A stretch of 64,000 nucleotides of DNA from Leucaena leucocephala (GCA_037074615.1 CM073518.1:4340001-4404000); one strand, 5' to 3'. Positions 34,573-47,699 are shown, counted from the first letter of the stretch. Notes: generated by a model not told the origin, from the sequence alone. Made by a program: numbers and translations.

Positions 34573-37430
34573 GCTTACAAACAAAACCTCTGCTTTTGAA
34601 CGTGAATGAGGAAGACGACATAAATGACAATGTAAAATGGGTGAAAGGAGAGAACTTTATAGCCCCACCTCGCCAAACTACCCTCAAAGAGATTCCTTGA
34701 CTTCTAGACGCTTGATCATGGATACAAATGTTCAAACATATGCAGAAATCATCTGTTTTATTTTATTCGCGGTCGCATGATTTTTATATTCATAATCTAA
34801 TTATGGAGTAATTAGTTAATTAGAAGTCAATCAACTTGCCCACCATTTTCTATGTACATTTTATCTCTGTTTGTTTGGAAGTTGATGTACATGCTCCGTG
34901 AAGGCCGCAAAATAAAGTAAAGAAGCTGTCTGGTATAACATCTCAATTGCTGTCTAATAATTCAATATTTCTTTGTTGTCTTTGATACATCTTCCTTATT
35001 CCAACAAAATAAAACAATGTGCTTTGAAAATCTACTATGTGATTGCTGAGAAGGTAAGATTGATTTTGAATATCTGCTTGCTTTTGGTTGGTAATGTTCC
35101 TCGGAATCATTGTTGTCGGCATGTCAAGATCAGATAATATCACAATAACAACAGGGCAACCAGATTATTGTTTTCAAATTGGTGGTTATCAAACTTCAAA
35201 GACCCTGCTTCTAGAACTTCTACTAAAGGTTAATCAGAATGAGACTTCTCTGCTCACACTATTTTAATTTCCCATGCAATATATATCATAATGAATAAAA
35301 GAAACAACCCCAAAACCACCGAGTTTTCCAATGAGAAGGTGTGGAAAAAAATGCATTGACGCAATTAATAATATAAGAAAAAAGAAAAAGAAAAATGAGG
35401 TTTGTTGAGAAAGTCCAATAAAAAGGGTGAACTAATCAACTAATCAATCTAACTCACAACTACTTTGACCCCTCATGAAAATATGCCGAACTTTGAAACT
35501 TCTGGGTTATGCAGAAGATTGTATTGCGCTTTGACAGCAACAAGATTTGAAATTTGAGAAAGAGGGTGTTAAAATTTTGATTACTGCAACTAAAAAGCAT
35601 ACAAATATATATATATATATATATATAAATAGTAGCAACAAAGCAAAACAGAAGGGATGTTGGAGCGTCAATGAATGAATGATTAGTTTGGAACTAGTCA
35701 TTGAAGGAGTGGTGTTGCTGATCCGCCAACTCAACAAGATGCTCTCACTCTCTTGGTCAAAATCCATTCATGATCCTTACACCATTGACTCACCATGTGA
35801 CACTCATAATCCTTATTATAAATGCCTTATATTTTGTACAAAGCATTAACTTTTCCACTTAGTATCTTTAGTTTTTTTTTATGTAAGTCTAAGGTATCTA
35901 TTGCTGAAAATAGTGATTAATCTCCTTGCATTGCCAGGGATCTAACTTCTGACTAGATACTTAAAAAATCTAATTAAATGCTAACTTTGCTAGGCCTTTT
36001 ATTTATTTATTTTTTTAGTTGCCCACCCGATTCACTGGAGCTTTGTCCCGACTATATCCAGATCTGACCCGTGTCGCGCACCTGGCTATGGTGGGTGAGT
36101 CTCTCAATGGAGATTTTTTACATACGCCAAGGCTTAAATTCTAAATCTTGCTTAAGTAATACTGAATCACTTACTATTCGGATCAACCTCTGTTGATAGC
36201 CTTTTAGTTAGTTCTTAATTATAAAACTGGAGGTGTCACAGGGCATAAGTGTAAGCGCATTCACCAGGAGTGTATGGGGGAATTGGGCCGGCCCGTGTTT
36301 ACTACATTTCTTTTTTGTTGCTTGACCCAACCTAAATTTTTTCTTGAGTTAGAGTTGACGTGGCCCAAATTGATGTTCTGGCCCACCACAATTTTATTTT
36401 AAGAAAAACCTATAATAAAATTTGGATCCCAAAATAATGCAAAAAATAATTTTGTGGATGTGACCTATTTTTTGCCTCTAGACATGGTAGAATTTAATTT
36501 AGGTATTATGAAAACAATATTTTCCTATAATAAGTTGCATTATTTACAAAGTATAAATAATAATACTCTTTTTATCTTTAATATAAGACCTATTTAATTA
36601 ATTTAATTATATTAAAAAATTAATTAAATTAGTTAATATGAAATATTTTATCTAAAATATTTTAATTATCTTTTTTAACTCGTTAGTTCTCCTTTTATTT
36701 TATTAATATTGAAAGAGTGTTAATAAAAATAATTTAATTTTTTTTAATAAATATAAAATATAAATTTTATATTTAAAATTAATATTAATTTTTTAATTAA
36801 ATCTTATATTATATTAAGAATGGAGAAGTATAATTTGTTTTTTAATCACCTTAAAAACACATTTTCTTAAAAAATAGATGTATTTTTATGTCGAGTATTG
36901 ATATCGATTGATTTGATTTAAAAAAAAAACATGCAGGGCGGAGGAGGCAGCATACAAATGCCCGGGTGGGGCGTCCTTTGCTGTCTTGTCCCTGTCGTCT
37001 CTTTCCCCTCCCCTCCCCTTCACTTCTGGAATTAATCTTCATTTATAAGATCATTTATTTTAATAATTTTAATATTTACGCTGGGCAATAAAACTAAAAT
37101 AAGGGATTGATAAGGAATAAATGGGAATACATTGGCCTAATTGAGAAGTAAATATTGTGCATGGTCGGATCCAATAATTACCCAGACTGTAGCGTTCTGG
37201 TTTGGATTAGCTGTTAGGGAGTGATAGATTTGATATTCAACGATGGGTGACGACAGTCCAAATGTGGTCGTAAAGCGAGACAAGATATTTGAGAGAGAGA
37301 GTGAGTGGCAGTGCCATCGGGGCGTTGCATTCATATAAGTAAGGAAGGGCGTTTGAGTGTGTCTTTTCCCAAGAACATATTATTTTATCATTATAAAACT
37401 AGTATTCATCTGCCTCTGTCTTTTCCAACT
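34573..37430. other. Spacer between the kinase gene and GPA1
   Basis: Divergently flanked: kinase promoter on the left, GPA1 promoter on the right. It holds one SINE-like element (36001-36196), an (AT)n run at about 35608-35627 and AT-rich sequence around 36500-36850. No coding sequence recognised. Confidence 0.5.
36001..36196 (-). mobile_element. tRNA-type SINE-like element with target-site duplication
   Basis: On the minus strand it starts near aacagaggttgatccgaata, has a weak B-box-like region (agaatttaagccttggc), then ctcacccaccatagccaggt and gggtcagatctggatatagt, and ends in an A-rich tail (aaaaaaataaataaataa). On the plus strand the flanks taggcctttta and tagccttttag match as a short duplication. 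A 3' fragment of the same family is at 17735-17840 in the opposite orientation. Confidence 0.6.
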
Positions 37431-38768
37431 TTGACCGAAGCCCCCCTGTCGATGAAGAAGCCTCGCCAGCTTTCGGCGCTCTTTTCTTTAATCTTCCCTC
37501 CTTCCCCCTTCTTCTCCCCCCTCCCCACCCCCCTTTCTGTCCTTCTCCTTCTACTCATACTTCCCTCCTTGTGCCTTCTTTCCTCCGGGCCCCATTTTTT
37601 ATATAACTTTTTTTGTATTTTCTTTTTTGGTTTGTTTTGCCATTAGAATACTATATCTTCCTCTACACCCAACGCCTGAACTTGCTTTCTGCCTTCTCCC
37701 TTCGCCAATCCGCCAAATCTAGCGCCCTATATCCCTCTCCGCACCTCTGAAAAAGTTCCCCTTCTTTTCTCAGGTATCTTCTTCTGTTTTTGTTGCATTC
37801 CTCCTTCTCTTTCTGGATCTTTTTCATTTCTTTATTGTTTCTGCTGCTTTGTTTTTTTCTTCCTTTTCTTTTGTTGTGGAGATCTACGTAATTGAGATTG
37901 TTTATGCAGATCAAGATGCTAGCTGCTGCTTCTTTCCTTTCTGCTCTCTGGGTTTTTGAGTTTGATTCTTGTAGCATTCTCGACTCTTTTTCCCTGACGG
38001 CTTTAAAAATTTGATGGGATGATTGTACTCTGCATGCCCGTGCTTGTTGGTTGTCGAAATTTCTTGCTTTCTACTGCAGAGAAGAACGTAAAATAGCTTC
38101 CAGTGTATGGTGTCTGTGTCGATTGTAACTCGAAGCTAAACAGTGAAAAACAGAGTATTGCCCGCTTGTATTCATTACTGTTTGACGCCTAAGAGATTCA
38201 TAACTTGATTATTCTGTAGAAAACGAAAAATAGCATGCGGTGGCACGCAATGACTCAGCGAAACAATGGTCCGTGTAGATACGTAGCAGAGTTCTGTGTT
38301 TTTTCTTTTTTTATTTATTTTTTAAATAATTCTCATTAACTGTCTTTGATTGAAGTTGCTTGATATGGTAAATCAAATAATCGGAGGACTAGAAAAGCGT
38401 GCTGATGTCAACATGGCATCCTAACCTTAGACACCCATCCAGTTTGTTCTTGTGACCCCAAATTATTCTCTGGTTGTGAAAGAGTAAATTTCCTCCGATT
38501 GTCCATTCAGTCTTACATTTTGGCCATTTAGCTTAGTCGGATATTAGCTTGGCTAAAGCTACATGGATATTAGTTTTAACATACCCCCGCTCGTCTCTGC
38601 TCCTAAGTCTCCTTTTGTTTTATTCAGCTGTCTGTCTGTGGACTAGATATATTAGCCATGCATAATGATGCAAGTTGCAAACTACTGAAACTGGGAAGCA
38701 AGAAACAGTCTGATTTCTGGGGGAGCTTGACTTGTGCTTCTTCTATGCTTTCTTTTGTAACAGAAAAT
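37431..38768 (+). promoter_or_regulatory. GPA1 leader with an inferred 5' UTR intron
   Basis: A pyrimidine-rich leader (about 37430-37773) ends ttctcag|gtatct. A matching acceptor ctttcttttgtaacag lies at 38748-38763, six bases before the GPA1 start codon. This implies a ~990-bp intron in the 5' UTR (37774-38763). The leader contains an upstream ATG at 37451 opening a hydrophobic 65-codon frame; whether it is translated is unknown. The transcription start is not visible. Confidence 0.5.
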
Positions 38769-41700
38769 ATGGGCTTACTCTGCAGCAGAAACCGTCGATA
38801 TAATGATGCTGACGCTGAAGAAAATGCACAGGTTCATAATGCTTGAGTTGATATGCTATTCTAGGGTTCTCGCATAAGTTTACTTGTTAGCTGATGCTTG
38901 TAGTGTTCCTACGTCTTTATTAACCCTTAAGGGCTGCATGTGCCTAATTTGGTAAATATGACATGCATTTACAGGCTGCTGAAATTGAAAAGAGAATAGA
39001 GCAAGAAACGAAGGCTGAAAAGCATATTCAGAAACTTCTACTACTTGGTACATGTTACTTGGGCAGTGCTTTCTTTTATTTTTGTCGTGTGTACTTCATG
39101 TACATTACTAAAGTTGAAACTTGTTAATTTTAGTATTGTATGAAAATTTTAAAATCAAGTATCATACGAGGGGTGATGGTTTTCCTGGTTTGATGGAATG
39201 TCACATATCATTTGTTGGTAGTGTCTGCTGGCTAGTAAAATGCTTCCAAACAAATGGTGATTGCCTTGATGCGATTCTGACATAGTTTAGTTTTTTCTAA
39301 AATAAACTTGTGTCCCATTTGTTGATAAAAAAATCAATCTCTGCTGTTCTAGTAAGTGGTCTATTCCTAGGCACTATTGATATACTCACTTGAATGAATC
39401 TCATATGTTATTGTCGCTTGACAACTGGCTTTCTTTTGTTATTTCTCTTCTAAACTGATTTAAACCAATTTGGCACCTCTGTGGTTTAGGTGCTGGTGAG
39501 TCAGGGAAGTCTACAATCTTTAAACAGGCAAGAAATTGAAGGATTCTGTGCCTTAGCATAATATCTATTTGGGGATTTGTTGATATTTATTATCTGTTTA
39601 TGATATGCAGATAAAACTCTTGTTTCAAACTGGTTTTGATGAGGCAGAGCTCAATAGCTATACACCAGTCATTCATGCCAATGTGTATCAGACAATAAAA
39701 GTACGCAATATTTGAAAGGGTGTGTTGATTATTTTTCTTTGACAATATGCATAGTTCATAGAGTCAAATGTCTATTGTTTGGCATTATAATGTATGCGAG
39801 ATGAGTTTTAGTGGACTAGCTGAGAAAACTAGCATTCTGATTATAGTTCTATGTGATTGAACAGATACTGCATGACGGATCAAAGGAATTGGCTCTGAAT
39901 GAAACTGAGTCTTCAAAGTATGCGGTATCCAAGGAAAACAAGGTAGGTTACTCTAAATAATTTATGCTCTAATATGGTTTAATCATCTGCTGGACTGAAA
40001 ACATTTGATAATATCACGATGTGTTGTCTTGTCATGCAAATATATCATGAGAAAAGAAAAACTAATCAGTAATTGACCATGAATCATTTGTTTCTATGCA
40101 GTTCACTTGTTTTTTCAAACTTTTATGCTGAAGATTCTTTTATATTCTTAGAGCTTGATATTGTGAAGACTGTTCCTTCTAATTTCTGATAGCTTGATAT
40201 TTCTGGCAGAATATTGGAGAGAAACTATCGGAAATAGGTGGCAGGTTGGATTACCCACGTCTCACCAAGGAACTTGCACAGGAAATAGAGACTTTATGGA
40301 AAGATGCTGCAATTCAGGTGGCTGGATGGCATAGTTTGTTTGCCTTTCTCTACTTTCTTTATCCTTTCTTGCCTCCTGCCTTTTTTCCCCCTTGTTTTGG
40401 GGGGGGGGTTGGTATCAGTTACTCAGTATTTATGTTCCATGCATTTTACTTGTAACTGTAGGAAACATATGTCCGTGGTAATGAACTCCAAGTTCCAGAC
40501 TGTGCTAATTATTTCATGGAAAATTTGCAAAGACTGTCTGATGCTGATTACGTTCCAACAAAGGTATCCAAACCGTATATTTCTTTCTTTCTTCCCCCCC
40601 CCCCTTTTTGTTAGAAGGCATGTTTGAAAGTACATTTCTAATTGCTGTTATATTTACAACTACAGGCGGATGTTCTGTATGCAAGAGTTCGTACCACTGG
40701 TGTTGTAGAGATTCAGTTCAGGTGAATATGCTTCATCTGACATGAGTTGCCATAATGAAAGTCTGAAATAACACGTAAAGATGCATATAAATGTTCCTGT
40801 TTTATATTCCTGTTCTGAATTTGCTGAGTGTAAAGATGTTGAATGGCAAGTAGCAGTGCTCATTAATTCATACTTTGCCTTTTCAAAATGGGGGCTCATA
40901 TAACCTTGGGGCTAAGGATTAAGAGGTTTTCTAGTCTGAGTAGAAATCTAGTTAGACCATGTATACTACTTTTTCTTGAGGTGTTAACTTTACAACAGTC
41001 CTTTAAAGGGTATGAGAAACTAGGGGTACGTTTGGTAGGATAGAAGAGTTTTTGATGAAAGTGGGAGTGGGAATGGAAGTGGAAGTAGAATTAGGCTGGA
41101 AATGGGTTTTAAAAGTTTGTTTGGTAGGATAGAAATGAGTATGGAATTGATATATATATTTTTTATAACTTGGGGTAAAATGGTCTAAAATATTTTATTT
41201 ATAACTTGGGAAGGGTTAAAGTTATCTAGGAATTTTATAACTGGGGTAAAATCGTCTAAAAAATTTCACTTCCACTTTCATCATCTCAATTCTCAACTTT
41301 TTAGATAGAACTGAAATGGCCCAAAATGTTGGAAGTGGAAGTGACTTCTATCGTACCAAACGAGGGAAGTGGAAGAATCCACTTCCCCACCCCCACTTCC
41401 ACTCTACCAAACATACCATAGGTTTATCTGTATCTACGTACCAAACACGATTGCTTTTTTTTTTTTATTGTGAATGATTACATGGAGAATAAGCAGTCAC
41501 AAAGTTTGGTTCTATGATTGAGCTTAAAAATCTTGCTCCAAGTATATGCTCTAGACAGCTTGTGTTCCCATCTGATCCGGTGAATGTAACTGGCACCTTT
41601 CCTCTATTATCATTGTGCTGACTTCATAATTGGTCCTTGTTGCCTGTAGTTATGCTCGCATTTCATTGATATTCTGTTATTAATCTTCTTGTCTGTCAAC

Positions 41701-43368
41701 CATTTCAACTATCTCACTTTCAACTCAAGAATAAAATAGCAAACTGAATTGGTTACTGATGTTTTCTTAACTTTGATTATGCTTCTCCAAAGGATATTAT
41801 ACATATATCCAGCTAGTAAGGATAAATTGTTCTTGTTACTGAGGGTATTTCTCTATCAAGCTGCCTTCTGTCATGTTACGGAACATTAACAGTTTCCTGA
41901 CCTATTCATCATGATTTATACCCAGAATATACTGACTAGATGAGTATATCTTTGATTTCTGACAGTCCAGTTGGAGAAAACAAGAAAAGTGGTGAGGTAT
42001 ATAGGCTCTTTGATGTTGGAGGCCAGAGAAATGAGAGGAGAAAATGGATTCATTTGTTTGACGGAGTTACTGCTGTAATATTCTGTGCTGCTATAAGCGA
42101 GTAAGCTGACCTTCTATTTGGTTATGTATTTATTATGAATTGCTTGACACTTGGCTGTTTAAAATCTGTTGGTTTCCAGAGGAAGATTGTAAGATTTTGT
42201 AGAACTTTCTTCTATAGTTCCCCCAACTGGAACTCAATTTACAATATAATAGTGTTTTGGAGACATTTATAGCATAGTTGAAGGCTAAGCTTGTACTAGT
42301 CCGGCAGCTGTGAATATTATTAGTAATAAGATGATTTGTTCCAGGTTAAGCAATGAGTGGGTCAATAGTCCACCTTTCCTTTCAATCTTACTGGCAATTA
42401 TCATTATGGTTTGTGTAAAGTTGAAGTGTTGACCTCACATTGCTTTCCAGGTATGATCAAACACTTTTCGAGGATGAAAACAAGAACAGAATGATGGAGA
42501 CTAAGGAACTTTTTGAGTGGGTCCTAAAGCAGCCTTGTTTTGAGGTCTTTTTCATGCTCTATGTTTAATGTCTGGGGGGAACTCATATTTAACTTTTTTG
42601 CTTGCCTTCTTTCCTTTATATGATACTTGCTGTTGAGAGCTTTATATCTTTTGACAACTAGCATTCATGAAGTTGGCACCCATCTTAATAATGATATCCT
42701 TTTTGCTCCTGTGCAGAAAACATCCTTCATGTTATTTTTAAACAAGTTTGACATATTCGAGAAGAAGATCCTAAAAGTAAGACTAGTCTGAACATTGTAC
42801 ACTGCCATTGGTGGAAGCTATAATCATTTCTGTCTACTGATTAAAGTCTTGCACTATGCAGGTCCCGCTGAATGTATGTGAATGGTTCAAAGATTACCAG
42901 CCAGTTTCCTCTGGGAAACAAGAGATCGAGCATGCATACGAGTAAGCAACCTTTTTACAGTGCTGTCAGTTAAAAGCAAATAGTTAACTCTCGCTATTGA
43001 AAGCCTTCCAAACTCCAGACGTCATATTTTTCCTTAAATTTTGTACGTTGAGTTGATGCTGAAAGCCTGAAGTCTACTGTGTTGAAGTAACTATGTAGAA
43101 ATTTAAAGAGAAGAGGAAACAAGATGCCTGATATTTCATGATTTCATCGTTATAGAACTGAACAAATTGGATAATGTATTATGGTTGCAGGTTTGTGAAG
43201 AAAAAGTTTGAGGAATTGTATTTTCAGAGCACCTCACCTGAGCGCGTGGATCGCGTCTTTAAAATATATCGGACCACTGCCCTGGATCAGAAGCTTGTGA
43301 AGAAGACATTCAAGCTTGTGGATGAGTCATTGAGGCGGAGGAATCTCTTTGAAGCGGGGTTATTATGA
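38769..43368 (+). CDS. GPA1: Heterotrimeric G-protein alpha subunit, complete, 13 coding exons
   Basis: Exons: 38769-38831, 38975-39047, 39490-39527, 39611-39700, 39865-39942, 40210-40317, 40462-40563, 40666-40721, 41966-42100, 42451-42544, 42717-42776, 42862-42941, 43191-43368 (TGA). They join in frame to 384 residues, against 383 in Arabidopsis. MGLLCS carries the Gly2 myristoylation and Cys5 palmitoylation sites for plasma-membrane anchoring. GTP-binding motifs: GAGESGKST (46-54), DVGGQ with catalytic Gln223, NKFD, and TTALD. The C-terminus FEAGLL lacks the cysteine modified by pertussis toxin, as in other plant G-alphas. Role: GTP-switch partner of G-beta/gamma and RGS1 in ABA, sugar and growth signalling. 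Intron 3 (39528-39610) is GC-AG. Intron 8 holds a family-A MITE. Confidence 0.97.
41026..41424 (+). mobile_element. MITE family A, copy 2, inside GPA1 intron 8
   Basis: Best preserved copy. It begins ggtacgtttggtaggata and ends cactctaccaaacatacc, a near-perfect terminal inverted repeat of about 18 bases. Subterminal sequence is built from ggaagtgg/ccacttcc words, and the middle contains aattgatatatatatttttt. About 400 bp, non-coding. It accounts for about a third of the 1.24-kb intron. Confidence 0.8.
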
Positions 43369-45070
43369 CCGAGAAACAAAGCAATCCTTACCGTGGAAGA
43401 GGTGGTCAGATTTTGGGTACATTAGGGGAGAGGTATACTAAATATTTAATCCAATTTGTTGATTTTTAAGCGCAGGTAAAGTAATGTTGAATAGGGGTAT
43501 ATTTGAAGGTCAAATTAGTCGACTTTGAAGCTTCTCAGAGACGACATCATATGATTTGTGAATTGTGATTATCTTTCGATCGAAACCCACTATTGATGTA
43601 TTTCATATTTCATGCCTGTTAATGTTCTTTTTGTCTTCTTTCTTTTTCCAAATTACATGGGACGCCCTATTAATTTAGAGAATTGCCTTGCGTCTGAAAT
43701 TTCACGGTTGGGTACAACTTATTCGCATGCTTTGAACAGAGTGTTTTTCCCCCACTAAAAAGGATAGAGAAGCAAGGTGAGAGATATGAGCAGGAGCATG
43801 TGTGGGAATGAAAGGGATTAATGAGAATGTCCCCATTTCATTCATGTTGGAGGCATGGACATGTCCTACTGCCAACAACTTTCTAAGTTGTTGGTTTGCT
43901 GCAGCTTTTTGCCATTGCTTGGATTTCAACATATAAAAGGCCTTTCTAGTCACTATCTATATGTTTAGTGCTTCTGGGTTATCAACTTTACTAATTCAAA
44001 CCACTCACTTCACTTGTTTCTTTATTTAGCTTGTTTTGAGGTTTACGCTAGTTTTAAATCCCATGAATGGTTAGTGTTATTTTTTATCCAGGCGAGCCAA
44101 CTCAAATTTAATGAGGAAGTATAAAGGTGCAAGTTGAGAACATTTTTACTTGATGTGAATTTAATCACAAATTTTGGTCAATATACTACATTATTTGTAA
44201 GTCGCGACAAGCGCAACTTATTTCAGAATACACAAGGAAATGCATCTGGTTTTTGTGTTGTTAAGATGAAATGCATTCTCCTTACATAATATAATCTCAA
44301 ATACTTAGTTCTATATTGCTACCATGAAGTACCTAAATAAATGACTTGAATATACTAAATTTACTACGGCAACGGTATCAAATTCCTCTATGAAGTCTAT
44401 ATTTCCCGTTTTACAAAAAAAGTATGAAAAATATGGCATTTTATAATGTGGAAAGTTGATTTATATTAGATACTGGAGGGAGTATTAAATATCAAGGAAC
44501 TTATAATAAAAGTCCAATATATTATGTTTTTACTAATTGGCGGGTATAATTTTCGGAAGCATGCATTTTACTGACTTATAATGGCAAATACATGCATCGT
44601 GATGACAAAACCGTGCATGCAGGTTAATCTTGGATGAGAAACAAGCCAATGAACAGAACACGTATCTCGATTAGTATCCAATATATACAGAAAGGAAAGA
44701 CGGTTCATTGTCGATTAATTATACAAATATATCGCAACATGTTTGGATGCTGATTTGCTGATCATAGAAAGTGAAATCTAAACCCATAACGAAATGCTGG
44801 TGAGAAGACGTGTGGTGTATCCTTGTTTTCCTCAGAATCGGCAAAAATATAGCTTCTCCCATTTGCCACCGCATATTTATCGGTAATTTGGCGCTAACAA
44901 AAAATCCCATTCTCCAATTAAACCCATTGTTCTTCACCTCACAATCATCCCTTCTTTCCTTTTAATACCAAGGGATTCTCCACACCCAAATGAAAACTCT
45001 TCCCCTTGTTCTATGAAACCTTCATTTGTTCTTATCTTACGTTATTGTGTTTTAGGTTAATTATTAATTA
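43369..45070. other. Spacer downstream of GPA1
   Basis: The first ~250 bases are the GPA1 3' region. An 83-codon frame on the minus strand (43953-43702) has no recognisable motif. The rest is ordinary AT-rich sequence ending in the former promoter of the GH9 pseudogene. Nothing else identified. Confidence 0.45.
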
Positions 45071-46307
45071 ATGGGTATTCGTAGAGAATCGTTGGCCATA
45101 ATCTTGACATGGCTTGTTGTGTTTGAAGGATTTTTCAAATGTCGTCGTCAATGGCGAGCTTAATTATAAAGAAGCTCTCACCAAGTCCCTCATATTTCTT
45201 GAGGCTCAACGCTCCGGGAAGCTCCCTGGAGAGGAGACTCAGCACTTGATGACGGAAAACTCGCTAATGTATACATGCATGAGTGCGGGCGGGCGTTTCT
45301 TTCTTTTAAGAAAACTCGATTCTATATATATGTATATACATATATAATCAATCATATTATTGTAGGTGGATCTTTCAGGAGGATATTATGATGCAGGAGA
45401 TAATGTCAAATAGGGTTTCCCGTTGGCTTTCACCGTCACTCCTCTTTCACGGGCTGCAGTTTATTTCAAGTACGAGATTGAAGCTGCCAAGGAAATCGGT
45501 AATGTTCAAGACGCCATTAAATGGGGCACCGATTATCTTCTCAAATGTGCTTCCCGACGCGATCGATTATATGTGCAGGTACGTGATCGATTATATATAT
45601 ATGTTTCTGCATATTATATATTATATGCTTATATATATGTTTGTGTATGTTTCTGGATCATGAAGGTGGGGGGCCCAGAGGAGGATCACCATTGAAAATG
45701 AAGACAAAGAACAGTTTTGCATATTGGTGATGGCACGCCCGGTTCTGAGATTGCAGCTGAAACTGCCGCAGCATTCGCTTCTTCCTCTGTTGTTTTCAGG
45801 ACTGTCGATGGTGCTTACGCTCGACATCTCCTCAACAAAGCCAAACTGGTAATTAAATTCAATCATTCATCAAACATCATTTTGGTAACTTTGGTAATTA
45901 ATTAATTTCTTTCACCCTTTTTCTGATATGCTCATGCCGCTTTTCAAAATGTCAAAAGAACACGTATGATGGAGCATGCCCCTTCTACTGCTCTTTCTCT
46001 GGCTACAATGTAATTAAATTAATGACCTTTCAAACTCAGTTATTTCATTTATTATTTACATTACTTGAATTAGATGTGAATCAATTGTGAGTGGACGCAG
46101 GATGAGTTGTTGTGGGCAGCAACATGGCTATATATTGCAACCAAGAAACCAATGAATTTGAAGTACGTTCAAGAGGAAGCCATAAGTGCTTACGTGAATG
46201 AGTTTAGTTGGGATCTTAAATACGCTGGAGCTCAAGTGATTCTCACCAGGGTTTAATTCTTATAACTCAACCTCTTCCTTTCTGTTTAATTAGTTTCTTA
46301 CATATTA

Positions 46308-46338
<31 letters not shown>

Positions 46339-46725
46339 TTTCTGTATATATATGTGTGTTGCTCAGTTACTTTATGAAGGAGTACCGGAACTGGAGACAT
46401 TCAAATATCAAGCATATAGTTTCATATGCTCCGTCCATCCTGACAGTCCCTACAGTCAGATTAAATTAACTACTTGTTAATCTCTCTCTCTCTCTCTAAC
46501 TCCTTTTTTAATGCATTAATTAAGAATGTTGTCATAATAAATTATGTGATTTACCACCGGCACGGCGATACTCTGGAAGAACACAAACAAACAATCACCT
46601 ATGGAACTAAAAAATTCACCGCATCTGACCTCTACAACTTAGCCAAAAGCCAGGAGATTTATGTGATTTGTGTACTATGGAGAATGGGTATTATATATAA
46701 TACATATATGTCTATGTCATGAGAA
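45071..46725 (+). pseudogene. GH9 endo-beta-1,4-glucanase (cellulase) pseudogene
   Basis: Family landmarks appear in order but in different frames. NYKEALTKSLIFLEAQRSGKL is followed, after a small deletion, by PWRGDSALDDGKLAN. Then VDLSGGYYDAGDNVK runs directly into TAG where a Tyr codon is expected. Next come GFPLAFTVTPLSRAA with KWGTDYLLKCASRR, then EIAAETAAAFASSS, TYDGACPFYCSFSGY, DELLWAATWLYIATKK with WDLKYAGAQVI, and last KFTASDLYNLAKSQ. The segment carrying the CWxRPE motif, the CSVLPDSP-to-GG region and the whole C-terminal catalytic half are missing. Several lesions make a functional secreted cellulase impossible. Splice sites (for example tag|GTGGAT and gcag|GATGAG) survive, so this is a decayed gene and not a retrocopy. 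Confidence 0.88.
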
Positions 46726-47699
46726 TTAAGACCAAGTCAATGGAGGGGTTTGAAAGGAAAGTTGACCATTTTGGTTGCCTTTGTCCGGACAATGGACGCA
46801 TGCGAGGATAACGCCAACATAAATGATCCAACAACGTCCAACGTTATCATTTTAACTGTACAGATTAAATACTAATATTGCCACGTCTTGATTAATGATG
46901 ATATATATGCTTCCCCATATACTTTAAAAAATTAAATACTAACATTTGATTGAATATGAAAGAAATTAAAGGCATATTGGGGTTGATAGGGGGAGAGAGA
47001 CGGAGAGAGAGTGGAGAGCACCTGATTGAAAAGACGCGTAATGGGATAAGGTGGAGGTTGCACCATCCTCCTGTGTCTGTTCCCCAAAAGAAATAAAGGC
47101 ATTGTTTGAGGTGTTTTTGGAGGGGAGAGGAGAATAAATATGTTTAGTTAAAAAAAATAGAGAATAGAAGTTATCCATTTTTATCTTTTTTTTTTCACCC
47201 CTCTACTTTTCTACTACCCGAAAAAAGTAGAGTTTTTTTAAAAAGAAATAAGAGTAATTTATTACAATATTAATTAAATTACTCATATTATTTTTTAATA
47301 ATATAATTTGACCTTTCTAACTAAAAACCTATTTTCCTCTACTTCTCTACTGGCATTGTCTTAATTTTTTTTTTATAATTTTAAGAGTGTTAGCTATGAT
47401 TCAAACATTAATAATTTGATAAAATATCTTGTGTCTTATAATTATAAAAATGCTTTATTATATATATAAAGAGGTAATTTATCTCAGATTTAAAAATTAA
47501 AAAAAAAATAATTTTAATATAAATTAATATTATAAAATAATAAGAAATAACTCTAAACAAATATATAAATATATATTTATTAATTTTTAATTTACTTCTC
47601 TCATTTCTTCTCCTAAATAAAATAGAAAATATCTCCTCTCATCCCTAAACTACCTACTTTACCCTTCTCTCTTTTGAACCAAACAAAGCTGAGAGGGAG
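46726..47699. other. AT-rich spacer
   Basis: Between the GH9 pseudogene and the Harbinger element. From about 47120 the sequence is over 80% AT with short homopolymer runs. No coding or structured feature recognised. Confidence 0.45.

Noticed and set aside
43702..43953. 83-codon minus-strand frame downstream of GPA1
   Set aside because: No recognisable domain and no sign of splicing to anything.
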